Source: Flavobacterium foetidum (lineage in GTDB: Bacteria > Bacteroidota > Bacteroidia > Flavobacteriales > Flavobacteriaceae). Taken from it: a DNA stretch of 64,000 bases. Both the position numbers and the translations under genes were made by a program. The stretch is taken from positions 248,001 to 312,000 of the forward strand of contig NZ_SJTF01000001.1 of assembly GCF_004634245.1 (NCBI RefSeq), written 5' to 3'. The notes under the pieces are model-generated. The model did not search any database. It was not told the DNA's origin and was given only the letters and a program-made list of their open reading frames with translations. Shown here piece by piece: positions 55,247 through 64,000 of this stretch (position 1 is its first letter; every line of letters begins with the position of its first letter).

Positions 55247-57238
55247 TTATTCCTGGTTTAAATTTCGAAGCTGTCTTAGCTTGTCTTTCCAAACCTCAAG
55301 ACTTTCTTTGTGAATAGCAATGTTTTTTCTAACTTCTAATACTATTGAATTTTCTTTTTTCGAATTCTTGGTGTTGGCAAAGAACTGAATGTTGTTTTCT
55401 AGCTGGAAAATCTCATTCTGAACCTCTTCAATTTTGCGCATAATAAAGATCTTTTCATTGTCCAGTTTACGTGTATCATTGCTGTCAGACAAAGAGTCTA
55501 TTCTATTAGAAAAACGCATCATTTCGCTTTCTTTCTTGCTCAGACTTAATTTTTCAAAAAGAGCATCTAAAATTTTGTTGAACTTTCCTTCAATATGACG
55601 TCTCGAGAAAGGCACTTTTCCATAACCCTTCCAGATTTCGATATGAGCTTTTATAGCATCAAGATCGGTCTTATGGTCTCCTGTAAGCTGGAACGCTCTC
55701 AAAGTGTCTAAATAAGCTTTTTTATTGTCAAAAGCGGCTACTTCTTCACTGTTTTCTTCAGATTTGTGTTCTTTTAATTTGTCAAAATAATAATTGCACG
55801 CATCCTTAAAATCTTTCCAGATTTTGTCGGAATATTTTTTAGGAACATGGCCGATCTGTTTCCACTCTTCCTGAATTTGCTTCATTATTGGCGTTGTAGA
55901 AGCAAAGTCGGTGCTTTCTTGCAATTCTTTTGCTTTGGCGACCAGTGCCAGCTTTTTATTCAAATTCTCATTTTGGTCTTTTTTGATGTCTTTGTAAAAT
56001 GAATTTTTGAATGCATTAAAATTGCGTACGGCAGTTTTAAATGCGGCCCAAGTCTCTTCGTTTACTTCGGCAGGAACTTTTCCAGCTGCAAAGAATTCAT
56101 TACGAAGCGCTTCTACTTTTTCGATCTGCACCAGCCATTGCGAATGCGAATTTACTTTTTCAGTCCCTAACGCTTCAATTTTGGCAATTATTTCCTTTTT
56201 AGTTTCAAGATTTTGCTGTTCGCCAGCTCTTTGGTTTTCAAATAAAATCTCTCTTTTATCATGGATTTTTTTAGTGAGTTCGCTAAACTTGTTCCAGATG
56301 CTATCGCGATGTTCTTTAGAAACAGGACCTATTTCTTCTTTCCAGATTCTGTGCAGATCCTGAAGTTCGCGGAAAGATTTGTTAATATCAGTTTCTTCAG
56401 CTAGTTGTTCTACTCGAGAAATTATTTTTAGCTTTTGCTCTAAATTGTGTTTAAAATCTAAATCTCTTGCTTCTCGATCCAAGTGCAGATAATCATAGAA
56501 ATTTTCTACATGAAAGTGGTAATTGTTCCAGACATGGTTGTATTTATCTTTTGGAATCGGACCCGCATTTTTCCATCTTTCTCTTAAATCATTAAAATGT
56601 TTAAGAGTGTCTTTTATGTTTTCCTGAGGATTTATAAGTTCTTTTAGTTCCTCAACAATGGCAAGTCTGTTTTCTAGATTTGATTTTAGATTGGTTTGTA
56701 AATGTTTAAAGTGAACATTTCTTTTTTCTCTGAACACATTATAGTATTCGTCAAATTTATTTTTTAGAGGAGAATGATACTCAAATTCTTCGTTTGGATC
56801 TTCTTTTGAGGCGTTGAATTCTTCTCTTTTCTCATCTAAAAGATGATTGTATTTAGATAAAAATGATTTTTTAATTTCTTCAATATGATCTTTTACAGAC
56901 ATAATTTTGTCTGTATTTACCAGTTGTTTTAATTCATCCACAAGAGCGTCCAATGTAAAAGTGTCATAATCCTTCATCGGGATTTCATGTCTACCTTTTA
57001 GTGTTTCATCTTCGCCTTCTTCAGCGTTTGAATTTGTGATGGCGTCCAGCGCTTCTTGATGGTCTGTCTGCTCTGTTGGCTCTAGTTTTTCAGCCTCAGC
57101 GTTAGTACTTAAAACAGCATTTTCATGTGCTTTGTCAGTTTTATTACTTTCAGGAGCATCATGTTGTGCGGCATCGCTCATATCGATTCCTAATTTTCCG
57201 TCTGCTTCGTGCAGGTTATCATTCTTTTCTTCTAACAT
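55247..57238 (-). CDS. DUF349 repeat protein
   Basis: This 663-residue cytoplasmic protein starts with an acidic, Ala/Glu/Asn-rich ~80 residues. At least five DUF349-type helical units follow. They are recognisable by a W-K/R-x-x-G-x-[VI]P core: LRERWKNAGPIPKDKYNHVWNNY, LHRIWKEEIGPVSKEHRDSIWNKF, NEFFAAGKVPAEVNEETWAAFK, QEEWKQIGHVPKKYSDKIWKDF and IEIWKGYGKVPFSRRHIEGKF. A terminal coiled coil follows. The molecular role of the family is not settled. It is monocistronic, with a promoter at 57274-57303. Confidence 0.92.
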   Translation of the reverse strand: MLEEKNDNLHEADGKLGIDMSDAAQHDAPESNKTDKAHENAVLSTNAEAEKLEPTEQTDHQEALDAITNSNAEEGEDETLKGRHEIPMKDYDTFTLDALVDELKQLVNTDKIMSVKDHIEEIKKSFLSKYNHLLDEKREEFNASKEDPNEEFEYHSPLKNKFDEYYNVFREKRNVHFKHLQTNLKSNLENRLAIVEELKELINPQENIKDTLKHFNDLRERWKNAGPIPKDKYNHVWNNYHFHVENFYDYLHLDREARDLDFKHNLEQKLKIISRVEQLAEETDINKSFRELQDLHRIWKEEIGPVSKEHRDSIWNKFSELTKKIHDKREILFENQRAGEQQNLETKKEIIAKIEALGTEKVNSHSQWLVQIEKVEALRNEFFAAGKVPAEVNEETWAAFKTAVRNFNAFKNSFYKDIKKDQNENLNKKLALVAKAKELQESTDFASTTPIMKQIQEEWKQIGHVPKKYSDKIWKDFKDACNYYFDKLKEHKSEENSEEVAAFDNKKAYLDTLRAFQLTGDHKTDLDAIKAHIEIWKGYGKVPFSRRHIEGKFNKILDALFEKLSLSKKESEMMRFSNRIDSLSDSNDTRKLDNEKIFIMRKIEEVQNEIFQLENNIQFFANTKNSKKENSIVLEVRKNIAIHKESLEVWKDKLRQLRNLNQE

Positions 57239-57273
57239 CTTTAAATGTATAAGGATTTTACTTTAAACATTGC

Positions 57274-57303
57274 GAAAGATAGTAAAGGTGTTTCTAAATA
57301 CAA
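57274..57303 (-). promoter_or_regulatory. Promoter of the DUF349 gene
   Basis: On the minus strand TTG, 19 bases, TATCTTTC matches the consensus except for the last base. It ends 35 bp before the ATG at 57238. Confidence 0.55.
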
Positions 57304-57600
57304 AATAAATCGCACGTTTATGATGTAATTTAGGATGAAATTCTTATTCATTATGCTGATTTTAAATAATGATTACTATTTTTTTACTGATTTGTTAAAA
57401 GAAAAGAAAATTCTTTTTTAGCATTTTTATGGCAATTATCTAAATAAAATCCAATTTAGTGTGTGTTGTAATTCATTACACTACCAAAAAAACAACGTCT
57501 ACCAATGTGTAAGAAGTTTTACTGTAACTCTTAGTTAAAATATTGTGTAAAATAATTGGCAGAAATCCTTTATTCAAATTTGTTATGAACTGTAGTGAAA
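57304..57600. other. Spacer between DUF349 gene and aroE terminator
   Basis: About 300 bp without a gene. It contains one perfect dyad, TGTAAT-TC-ATTACA, at 57467-57480, which could be an operator. Nothing else stands out. Confidence 0.45.
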
Positions 57601-57645
57601 TAAAAAATGCAGCAGTAATTCGAGAAAATTACTGCTGCATATTTT
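57601..57645 (-). terminator. Intrinsic terminator of aroE
   Basis: On the minus strand ATGCAGCAGTAATT-TTCTCG-AATTACTGCTGCAT is a perfect 14-pair stem followed by TTTTTTA. Confidence 0.9.
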
Positions 57646-57661
57646 AGTTTAGTGATTTTTT

Positions 57662-58408
57662 TTATTTGTTCCAGATTTTCCATGCTTTTTCAGCCTGAAA
57701 AATAAGCATATCATAACCGTTTTTAATCACCGCTCCATGTTCTTTTGCCTTTTTCAAGAAGGTAGTTTCGGCAGGATTATAAATCAAATCGTATGCAATA
57801 TGTTTTTCTGTAAAAAACTCATAAGGCAAATTTGGTGATGCCTCAATATTCGGACTTGTTCCGACTGGCGTACAGTTAATTATGATTTGAAAATTATCAA
57901 ATGTCGTGGCATTGATTAAATCGTAATCGATAATGTTTTCTTTCGCTTCTCTTGACACAAAAGTGTAGGGAATATTGAGTTCCTCAAGCGCATAGGCAAC
58001 ACCTTTTGACGCGCCACCAGTTCCTAAAATAAGAGCTTTTTTATGATGTGGCTCCAATAAAGGCTCAAGCGATTTTTTAAAACCGTAATAGTCGGTGTTG
58101 TATCCTTTTAATTTGCCTTTTTTGGTAAATTTGATTGTATTAACCGCACCAATCTGAGATGCATTTTTGGATAATTTGTCTAAGAACGGAATTACTTGTT
58201 CTTTGTACGGAATAGTCACATTCAATCCTTTTAAATCTGGATTGTTTTTAACTAATTCTGTAAAATGATTAATTTCCGGTATGTCGAAGTTTTCATAAGT
58301 ATTACCTTCAAAAACTTCATGGTTGAACTTTTCTGTGAAATACCCTTTCGAGAATGAATAACTAATATTGCGTCCTAGCAGACCAAATCTTTTCTTAATT
58401 ACCTCCAT
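57662..58408 (-). CDS. aroE: Shikimate dehydrogenase
   Basis: The ATG at 58408 (MEVIKKRFGLLGRNISYSFSKGYF, 248 residues) gives the classic AroE opening, with the shikimate-binding SYSFSKGYF. A start at 58453 would add 15 residues from the preceding gene. LKGLNVTIPYKEQVIPFLD supplies the catalytic lysine, KALILGTGGASKGVAYAL is the NADP-binding loop and INCTPVGTSPN follows. It reduces dehydroshikimate to shikimate in the cytoplasm. Its start overlaps the end of the TonB-C-like gene by 14 bp, so the two are coupled. Confidence 0.95.
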   Translation of the reverse strand: MEVIKKRFGLLGRNISYSFSKGYFTEKFNHEVFEGNTYENFDIPEINHFTELVKNNPDLKGLNVTIPYKEQVIPFLDKLSKNASQIGAVNTIKFTKKGKLKGYNTDYYGFKKSLEPLLEPHHKKALILGTGGASKGVAYALEELNIPYTFVSREAKENIIDYDLINATTFDNFQIIINCTPVGTSPNIEASPNLPYEFFTEKHIAYDLIYNPAETTFLKKAKEHGAVIKNGYDMLIFQAEKAWKIWNK

Positions 58409-58835
58409 TTGGACCGTATGACAATGTATGTGAAACCCTAACTTTTTTTCCATTCAGCTCTGCTGGATCCCATTTTGGCATTAATTTTAAAACTCTTACC
58501 ATTTCTTCGCCAGTGTTCATCCCTAAATCTTTAACGATTTTTATATTTGATAATGAGCCGTCTGATTCCACAACAAAAGTACTTATAACTTGACCTGTTT
58601 GATTATTGGCTATCATTTCTTTAGGGACTGCATAGTTGGCTTTTAGGAATTCTCTCATTTTTGCAACGCCGTTTTTAAATTCAGCTCTTACTTCAACTTT
58701 TTCAGGAGCATAGATTCGGGTATCGCCTGATTTTTTTTCTGTAGTTCCAGAATCAGTAGTATTTTCTGCTGGTTGATTCTGACCGTATGAAAATGTAAAA
58801 AGTGTAATGGCGAGAATTGTAAAAATTTTTTTCAT
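58395..58835 (-). CDS. Secreted TonB C-terminal-domain-like protein
   Basis: The 146-residue protein has a cleavable signal peptide (MKKIFTILAITLFTFSYGQ). Its last ~95 residues resemble the C-terminal domain of TonB: MREFLKANYAVPKEMIANNQTGQVISTFVVESDGSLSNIKIVKDLG and a late VRVLKLMPKWDPAELNGKKVRV. There is no transmembrane anchor or proline-rich linker, so it is not a full TonB. Such free domains are common in Bacteroidota and their role is uncertain. It lies 8 bp from the TPR gene and overlaps aroE, so the three form an operon. Confidence 0.85.
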   Translation of the reverse strand: MKKIFTILAITLFTFSYGQNQPAENTTDSGTTEKKSGDTRIYAPEKVEVRAEFKNGVAKMREFLKANYAVPKEMIANNQTGQVISTFVVESDGSLSNIKIVKDLGMNTGEEMVRVLKLMPKWDPAELNGKKVRVSHTLSYGPNGGN

Positions 58836-58843
58836 TAATTATT

Positions 58844-60238
58844 TTATTTTCTATGTTTTTCAATGTAGTTTTTCACCATTTTTTTTGTCCATACAACAGG
58901 GAATAAGTCTTCAATTAAGATATAATTGTCGAAGTTTAGCCTTAGTCCGTTGCTTAGGTGAAATTTGGCTTTTGTGTTGTCCTGAATCATAAAGTACAAT
59001 CCGGCCAAACGGTATTCTATTTCGTTTTCTTCTGGGAAATATTCTGTTGCCTGAAGAAGTGTCTGGATTGCCATTTCGAACTCTCCTAAGAACTGAAGTA
59101 TATCAACCCAATACAACCATGTTTCCAAGGAGTAATCGCCAAATTCAACAGCTTTTCTGTATCCAAATTCGGCTTCCTCAAAAAAGTTCATTTGCTTGTT
59201 GATGGTTGCATAACGCTTCCAGTACAAGCGATTTTGGTTGTCTATTGCCAAAGCTTTGTTCACAAAAAACAACGCTTTTTGGAAATTTTTCTGACGAATG
59301 TGAAAATCAGTTATAGCAATCCAACCTTTATCCAATAGAGGATCTTCGTGTACTGTTTGGTTGTAATATTGAATTGCTTTTGCCGAATTTCCGAGTTTTT
59401 CATAGCATTTTCCGATACGAAGCAAAGCATACGAAGTAGCATCCTCAAGCTCAATTGTTCTGTTGTAGCTTTCGATTGCTTCTTGGTATTTTCTAAGACG
59501 TTCGTATGCTTTTGCTTTTTCCATAAAAGCGCCTAAAAACTCATCATCGATTAGGGTTGCATAGTCAAAAGCTCGAATTGCGTTTTCATATTCCTTTACG
59601 CCATAATGTAATCGTCCAAGCTGATGCCAAGCGATTTCACTATACGGATTTCTGTTAATGTATTCATTAAGGTAGGCAATCGCTTCTTGATTCTGGTCTA
59701 AAAATTCAAAACAATAAACCACATTGTAAAGAGCAGATTGGTCTTCTAGATCTTCTTCGAGACATTTTATGAAGTTCTCTTTAGCCAGCTCAAGATTATC
59801 CATAAAAAGATATTCCATTCCGATCAAGTTGTACACATCGGCATAATCATCAGTGTACTGCAACGCGATTTTGAGCAGTTCGACAGCTTTTTCGTGTTGG
59901 TCTCTTTTAGAATAGATATTGGCTTTCTGGATATAGATTTCCTCGTTGTTAGGTTCAATAGCATATAACTCATTCAAAAGCTTTTCAGCCATGTCGAGTT
60001 TGTCGTCATAAACCAGCATTTCTACTTGTACTAATTTTAAGCCTGTAGATTTTGGATGCTGATCTAATGCAAGTTTTAAGGCCTTTTTTGCTAAATTAGC
60101 CTTACCTATGTCTAAATAATGAAGAATAATTTCTTCAAATTCTTCAGAATCAAAAAAGAGTACTTTGTTGGTTTTCAACATCGACTCAAATTTGGATAAG
60201 GATAGGTTATAATCTTCTTCTTCGTTGCTTAATTGCAT
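58844..60238 (-). CDS. Cytoplasmic TPR protein
   Basis: The 464-residue protein has no signal peptide and is made almost entirely of TPR units. Examples include AVELLKIALQYTDDYADVYNLIGMEYLFMDNLELAKENFIKCLEE, NEYINRNPYSEIAWHQLGRLHYGVKEYENAIRAFDYATLIDDEF and SYALLRIGKCYEKLGNSAKAIQYYNQTVHEDPLLDKGWIAITDF. Around eleven repeats fit the length. It is the first gene of a run with the TonB-C-like gene and aroE. The partner is unknown. Confidence 0.9.
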   Translation of the reverse strand: MQLSNEEEDYNLSLSKFESMLKTNKVLFFDSEEFEEIILHYLDIGKANLAKKALKLALDQHPKSTGLKLVQVEMLVYDDKLDMAEKLLNELYAIEPNNEEIYIQKANIYSKRDQHEKAVELLKIALQYTDDYADVYNLIGMEYLFMDNLELAKENFIKCLEEDLEDQSALYNVVYCFEFLDQNQEAIAYLNEYINRNPYSEIAWHQLGRLHYGVKEYENAIRAFDYATLIDDEFLGAFMEKAKAYERLRKYQEAIESYNRTIELEDATSYALLRIGKCYEKLGNSAKAIQYYNQTVHEDPLLDKGWIAITDFHIRQKNFQKALFFVNKALAIDNQNRLYWKRYATINKQMNFFEEAEFGYRKAVEFGDYSLETWLYWVDILQFLGEFEMAIQTLLQATEYFPEENEIEYRLAGLYFMIQDNTKAKFHLSNGLRLNFDNYILIEDLFPVVWTKKMVKNYIEKHRK

Positions 60239-60485
60239 ACTTCGTTTATTTGAAATTAGCCTGTTATAAATTTAGGCAACCATATAATTGTTGTAAGGAT
60301 AAGAAATTAATTGTTTTGAACAATTTAATTAACAATATATAGCATTTTTTATTCTATTTTGGGAAGAAATCTCTTTTATTCTTAAGCGAATAAGCTTTCT
60401 TCTTTATGATTTTGTTTTTTATCAGAATATAAAATCAGCTCCCAATTTTTTGTTTTTGGTTGATTTTTAAGAAACATTTTGTGGT

Positions 60486-61679
60486 TTAATTTTTTTTCCT
60501 TTTTAAAACTTCGTCCATTACCTCTAATATTATTCCGCAACCTTCTTTGATTTCTTCCTCAGAAATGGTTAAAGGAGGTGTGATTCTTATCGCACAGCCT
60601 TCAAACAAAAGCCAAAATAAAATTAGTCCTCTGTCTTGACATGTTAAAATCACTTCATTGGTAATTTCTGCCGATTCAGTCATCGCCGCAAGCATTAATC
60701 CCTTTCCTCTAACTTCTGTAATCAAAGGATGTACCAAAAGAGATCTAAAGAGTTTTTCTTTCTCTAGTGTTTCAGCCATTAAATTTGTTTCAGTTAATTC
60801 CTGCAAAGTGGCTAGACAAGCTGACGCAATGACAGGATGCCCGCCAAAAGTCGTAATGTGACCTAATTTTGGATTTTCGGTTAGAAGATCCATTCGTTCA
60901 GCCGAAGCTGTAAAAGCGCCAACCGGCATTCCGCCACCCATACCTTTTCCCATCACGACGATATCTGGAACGACGTCGTAGTTCTGAAAACCAAATAATT
61001 TCCCAGTTCTGCCAAATCCAGGCTGAATTTCGTCAACAATCATTAAAGCGCCTACTTCGTCACATCGTTTGCGTACTTTTTGTAAAAAGTTATTTTCAGG
61101 TTGAATAAATCCGGCGCCGCCTTGGATCGTTTCCAAAAGAATTGCCGCAGTGCGGGTTGTGATTTTTTCTAAATCGGCTTCGTTGTTGAAAGTAATAAAA
61201 TCAACATCTGGGAGCAAAGGCCTGAAAGCTTGTTTGCGTTCTTCAAACCCCATGACGCTCATCGAGCCCATAGTGTTACCGTGGTAAGCATTGTGGCACG
61301 AGATAAGCTGACTGCGCCCCGTTGTTCTTTTTGCGAGTTTTAAAGCGCCCTCAATAGCTTCTGTTCCTGAGTTTACTAAATAAGTTTTATTTAAAGATTC
61401 AGGAAGGAGTGAAGCCATTAATTTGCAATACTGAACCGCTGGACTTTGAGAATATTCTCCGTAAACCATTACATGAGAATATTTGTCTAACTGGTCTTTT
61501 ATTGCCTGATTTACTCTCGGATGCTGATGTCCAAGCGTACAAGCTGAGACTCCTGCAACAAAATCTAAATATTTCTTGTCGTTTGTATCGTATATGTAAG
61601 ATCCAATAGCGTGAGAAACTTCCATTCCTAGCGGGTAAGGAGAAGTCTGTGCTTGGTATTTTATAAAATCTGGGTTCAT
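60486..61679 (-). CDS. Class III PLP-dependent aminotransferase
   Basis: This 397-residue protein carries the class III signature. ALMIVDEIQPGFGRTGKLFGFQNYDVVPDIVVMGKGMGGGMPVGAF includes the PLP lysine in MGKGMGGG, and NKTYLVNSGTEAIEGALKLAKRTTGR is the cofactor-phosphate region. It could act on acetylornithine, 4-aminobutyrate or another omega-amino substrate. The sequence alone does not decide, and no arginine-biosynthesis genes are beside it. Cytoplasmic. The gene stands between the OstA-like gene and the TPR operon. Confidence 0.9.
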   Translation of the reverse strand: MNPDFIKYQAQTSPYPLGMEVSHAIGSYIYDTNDKKYLDFVAGVSACTLGHQHPRVNQAIKDQLDKYSHVMVYGEYSQSPAVQYCKLMASLLPESLNKTYLVNSGTEAIEGALKLAKRTTGRSQLISCHNAYHGNTMGSMSVMGFEERKQAFRPLLPDVDFITFNNEADLEKITTRTAAILLETIQGGAGFIQPENNFLQKVRKRCDEVGALMIVDEIQPGFGRTGKLFGFQNYDVVPDIVVMGKGMGGGMPVGAFTASAERMDLLTENPKLGHITTFGGHPVIASACLATLQELTETNLMAETLEKEKLFRSLLVHPLITEVRGKGLMLAAMTESAEITNEVILTCQDRGLILFWLLFEGCAIRITPPLTISEEEIKEGCGIILEVMDEVLKRKKN

Positions 61680-61689
61680 TTTTTTAAAA

Positions 61690-61810
61690 GTTGCTAAGTT
61701 GCTGAGATGCTGAGCTTCTAAGTTATATTAAAAACTTTTTTGAGGCGTAAATGTACTAAGCTTCTAAGGTTTTGACTTTAGGCTTAGGTTAAGTTTTGCA
61801 ACTGAGTTTA
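61690..61810. repeat. Degenerate 'ctaagttgctgagatgctgagct' repeat
   Basis: Short overlapping copies of aagttgctaagttgctgag and, further on, ctaagcttctaaggttttgac and aagttttgcaactgag suggest a decayed member of the intergenic repeat family. Non-coding. Confidence 0.5.
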
Positions 61811-61852
61811 AGTTTTTATTTTTTTTCTCATTAAGGCATTTTTAGAATCAGA

Positions 61853-63514
61853 CTACTTTTTGCTTTTAACAGCAGGAGCAGTTTTTTTCTTGTCGTAATT
61901 CAAAGTTTCTTTTCTGACTTTCATAGGAACGTTTTTGCCTTTTTCTTCCTCTTCTTTTCCTTCTTTGATTAATTTTTCGTGCAACTCATTGTCTTCGTCC
62001 GTAAAAATATCGTCTTTTGATTTTATTCGTTCGTCGCCTCGCCAAACCATTCCTTTAAGTTTTCGGGCATTTTCTGGCAACTCGTCTTCGGGATAAATAT
62101 CACCGTCGACTTTATTAAAGAATGTAATAGTCTCGACGGCATTATTCTCTAAAATCATATTGATTTTACTGCTCACATTTTTATTGATGCCAATAAGTTC
62201 GTTCGCATCGTTTCGCATAAAATAGACGACCTCTGTGTTCTTGATGACATCAACATCATGGAGTTTTCCGTCCCGGAATTTTCCAAACAAATTGAGCCCC
62301 TTGACCTGGTTATAGCCAGTTCCTAGGGTGTCTTTTGAAATTATAAAAGTGTTGTTGAGAACTTTTAGAGAATCAATTTTTCTGGTTTTATTATCGCCAA
62401 TTAAATGCATGACATCGCCGGTAATCTGACTTTCTCCATTCCATAAAATCGGTTTTCCTATTAATTTTGTCAGGGCGGTTTTTGAGTTTGAATGAATAGA
62501 ATCGCATTTACCGCTCATATCAGTTTTGTAAAAACGAACATTGTTAAAAGCTCTTAAAATTCGTTCCCCTTCTTTTCCGGTAACCAATAATCTTTTTCCG
62601 TGAATGTAAACAGAGTCGTTTTCGACAAAATTAACCGCAACGGCTCTTTTGGTTACAAACATAGAATCTTTAAGTTTATAAAGTTCTGCGTAATGGCCTT
62701 TTACAACTCCGCGGTTAATCGAGTCGGTAATTTTGACATTTCGTGTCGCAGAGGCAAATTCGGTATTTCGATTATAAAATAAGCTGTCGCCCTCTATTCG
62801 CCGATCATCATATTTTATATACGATTTTCGCAAAAAATGAGCGAGGTTTTTCTTGGTATCGTAAAAACCCTTTTCGGTATAAATATAATTGGTTTTGCTG
62901 GTAATGGTAGACGGTCCTAGCAGATAAGTGTGACCCGAATTGCTATAATAATCCAAATGATTAGACTTAATAACATATTTCGGATTGGTAATGGTTACTT
63001 CTGTCAAAAACTGAAACTTTTTTTCCTCAACAAAATACCTCCCAGATTTGCTGACTAAAGTGTTTTCTTTATTAACTATAGTTCCTTTGGTATTGTAAAA
63101 AGCTTGTTGCACATTGCGGTCGAAATTGATTGTATCGGTTTGCAAAGTCGCATCAGGAGAAGTCATTACGGCATCTCCAGTAGCAAATGCTTTTTTTAGA
63201 TTACCACTGTATTCTGCGTACTTACTGTTTAGAAACAAAGTGTCGCCTTGTACCAGCTGTACGTTTCCAAATGCTTTAAGGTAGTTTTCTTTTTCAAAAA
63301 CATAAGCTTTGTTGCAGGTAAGCACTACGCCGTCATGATCAACTTTTACATTGCCGCTCAAAAGCACTGCGCCCGGAACTAATTCTTCATTACGTTCAAA
63401 ATTGTCGGCATGTTCTACATGAATCTGTTTCGGACTTGTTTTTTTCGCCTGCGCGAAAGTGAACTGAATGCTTAAGATAAACAGGCAGGATATAAAAAAG
63501 ATTGATTTCTTCAA
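61853..63514 (-). CDS. OstA-like lipopolysaccharide-transport domain protein
   Basis: The 553-residue protein starts at a TTG codon (63512-63514). The start is fixed by the signal peptide MKKSIFFISCLFILSIQFTFAQ and by an in-frame stop 18 bases upstream. The first ~150 residues have the OstA/LptA pattern of short beta-strands around GAVLLSGNVKVDHDGVVLTCNKAYVFEKENYLKAFGNVQL. This repeats with LFLNSKYAEYSGNLKKAFATGDAVM and further copies. The C terminus is charged (Lys/Glu-rich). It probably acts in the periplasm in lipopolysaccharide or lipid traffic, by analogy with LptA and LptD's N-terminal domain. A promoter element lies at 63531. Confidence 0.88.
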   Translation of the reverse strand: MKKSIFFISCLFILSIQFTFAQAKKTSPKQIHVEHADNFERNEELVPGAVLLSGNVKVDHDGVVLTCNKAYVFEKENYLKAFGNVQLVQGDTLFLNSKYAEYSGNLKKAFATGDAVMTSPDATLQTDTINFDRNVQQAFYNTKGTIVNKENTLVSKSGRYFVEEKKFQFLTEVTITNPKYVIKSNHLDYYSNSGHTYLLGPSTITSKTNYIYTEKGFYDTKKNLAHFLRKSYIKYDDRRIEGDSLFYNRNTEFASATRNVKITDSINRGVVKGHYAELYKLKDSMFVTKRAVAVNFVENDSVYIHGKRLLVTGKEGERILRAFNNVRFYKTDMSGKCDSIHSNSKTALTKLIGKPILWNGESQITGDVMHLIGDNKTRKIDSLKVLNNTFIISKDTLGTGYNQVKGLNLFGKFRDGKLHDVDVIKNTEVVYFMRNDANELIGINKNVSSKINMILENNAVETITFFNKVDGDIYPEDELPENARKLKGMVWRGDERIKSKDDIFTDEDNELHEKLIKEGKEEEEKGKNVPMKVRKETLNYDKKKTAPAVKSKK

Positions 63515-63530
63515 CTGATTAAATTTTTGT

Positions 63531-63538
63531 CAAATTTA
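63531..63538 (-). promoter_or_regulatory. Promoter -7 element of the OstA-like gene
   Basis: TAAATTTG on the minus strand matches TAnnTTTG exactly, 16 bp before the TTG start. The -33 region is weak. Confidence 0.5.
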
Positions 63539-63754
63539 TGAAAAAGCTAATAACCTTAGATTGTTATTAGGATTAATTTATAATTAGTCATCAACAGTTT
63601 ATTTAAGATGTTTAGTACTTGATTATTTTTCAACAAAAAGAGTAACTCCCACGTTGTAGTTGCGCTGGAACTGATTTTAAAACCACCATTTTGAAAAGAC
63701 TATGAGCTGCATTTTGAAAAATGAATTACATTTAGAGATCAGTTTTAAATTTAA

Positions 63755-63775
63755 GTGATATTCCTTTAGTATCAC
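63755..63775. promoter_or_regulatory. Inverted repeat GTGATA-N9-TATCAC upstream of the amylase gene
   Basis: Perfect six-base arms separated by nine bases, ending 23 bp before the ATG at 63799. It may be an operator or a 5'-leader hairpin. It is the only notable feature in the divergent 63539-63798 spacer. Confidence 0.4.
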
Positions 63776-63798
63776 AAGTTAACAATCTCCCAAAAGAT

Positions 63799-64000
63799 AT
63801 GATAAGTAAAAAAATAATAGCAGCCGGAATTACGTTAACGGTACTGCTTTCTGCCTGTAAAACAAAAGATCTGAAAATGAGTACAGCAAAACAAGAAGCT
63901 AAACCAGAAAAAAAGGTTGTAGTCTACCAAGTTTTTACACGCCTATTCGGAAATAAAAATAAAACTAATAAGCCATGGGGAACCATCGAAGAAAATGATG
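63799..64000 (+). CDS. Alpha-amylase family lipoprotein, N-terminal part (continues beyond window)
   Basis: The ATG at 63799 opens a lipoprotein signal, MISKKIIAAGITLTVLLSAC, with the lipobox cysteine at residue 20. After a polar linker the sequence VVVYQVFTRLFGNKNKTNKPWGTIEEND follows. I recognise this as the start of the GH13 domain of Bacteroidota surface or periplasmic alpha-amylases, where a Tyr-Gln-x-Phe strand opens the barrel. Sixty-seven codons are visible and the catalytic residues lie outside the window. It would act on starch-like glucans at the cell surface. Confidence 0.75.
   Translation, partial: MISKKIIAAGITLTVLLSACKTKDLKMSTAKQEAKPEKKVVVYQVFTRLFGNKNKTNKPWGTIEEND

Overview
The window reads as chromosome of a Flavobacterium-like member of the Bacteroidota. 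The DNA is AT-rich (about one third G+C by eye). There is a C-terminal type IX secretion (T9SS) sorting domain. Start sites lack Shine-Dalgarno sequences. Several upstream regions match the Bacteroidota promoter TTG-N(17-20)-TAnnTTTG. Intergenic spaces carry the 'cgcaaag / cttagtgcctt' palindromes I associate with flavobacteria. I see no tRNA, rRNA, CRISPR array, insertion sequence or prophage.

Layout. 1-19,150 is one co-directional minus-strand surface locus, transcribed from 19,149 downward: a 1573-residue secreted beta-rich protein, a fibronectin-III protein, two paralogous ~470-residue secreted proteins separated by the wreck of a third copy, a 2198-residue SprB-repeat protein with a T9SS tail, and a large outer-membrane-barrel-like protein cut by the window edge. 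19,450-31,100 is housekeeping with some accessory genes: YebC, an S41 protease, GcvT, NnrD, a HipA-like kinase overlapping a DUF3037 gene, a pectate lyase divergent from a Crp-type regulator, GNAT and S10 enzymes. 31,170-36,170 is more accessory: a methyltransferase-like protein, a truncated XRE-type regulator, a probably frameshifted lipoprotein, an LRR protein, and an AAA ATPase fused to a DUF4435/Toprim-like domain that resembles a single-gene PARIS-type defence system.

36,200-41,430 is the threonine operon (thrA-thrB-thrC), preceded by an unannotated 34-codon reading frame with 11 Thr and 4 Ile codons, a strong candidate leader peptide. 41,700-64,000 is mostly core: an ammonia-lyase, DUF47-PiT phosphate transport, a DUF421 protein, a RimB-like/RimK fusion, ClpC, GyrA, TPR proteins, OsmC, a DUF349 protein, AroE, an aminotransferase, an OstA-like protein and the start of an alpha-amylase lipoprotein.

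Two observations are the most likely to be new. First, the SprB-repeat protein is built from seven copies of a three-module super-repeat. The cysteine pattern of each copy implies one disulfide within a module and one bridging two modules. Second, the threonine leader peptide sits almost directly on its promoter. The fused AAA-DUF4435 gene and the HipA-like/DUF3037 pair are the best defence or toxin candidates. No database search was possible, so family names rest on motifs I can read.
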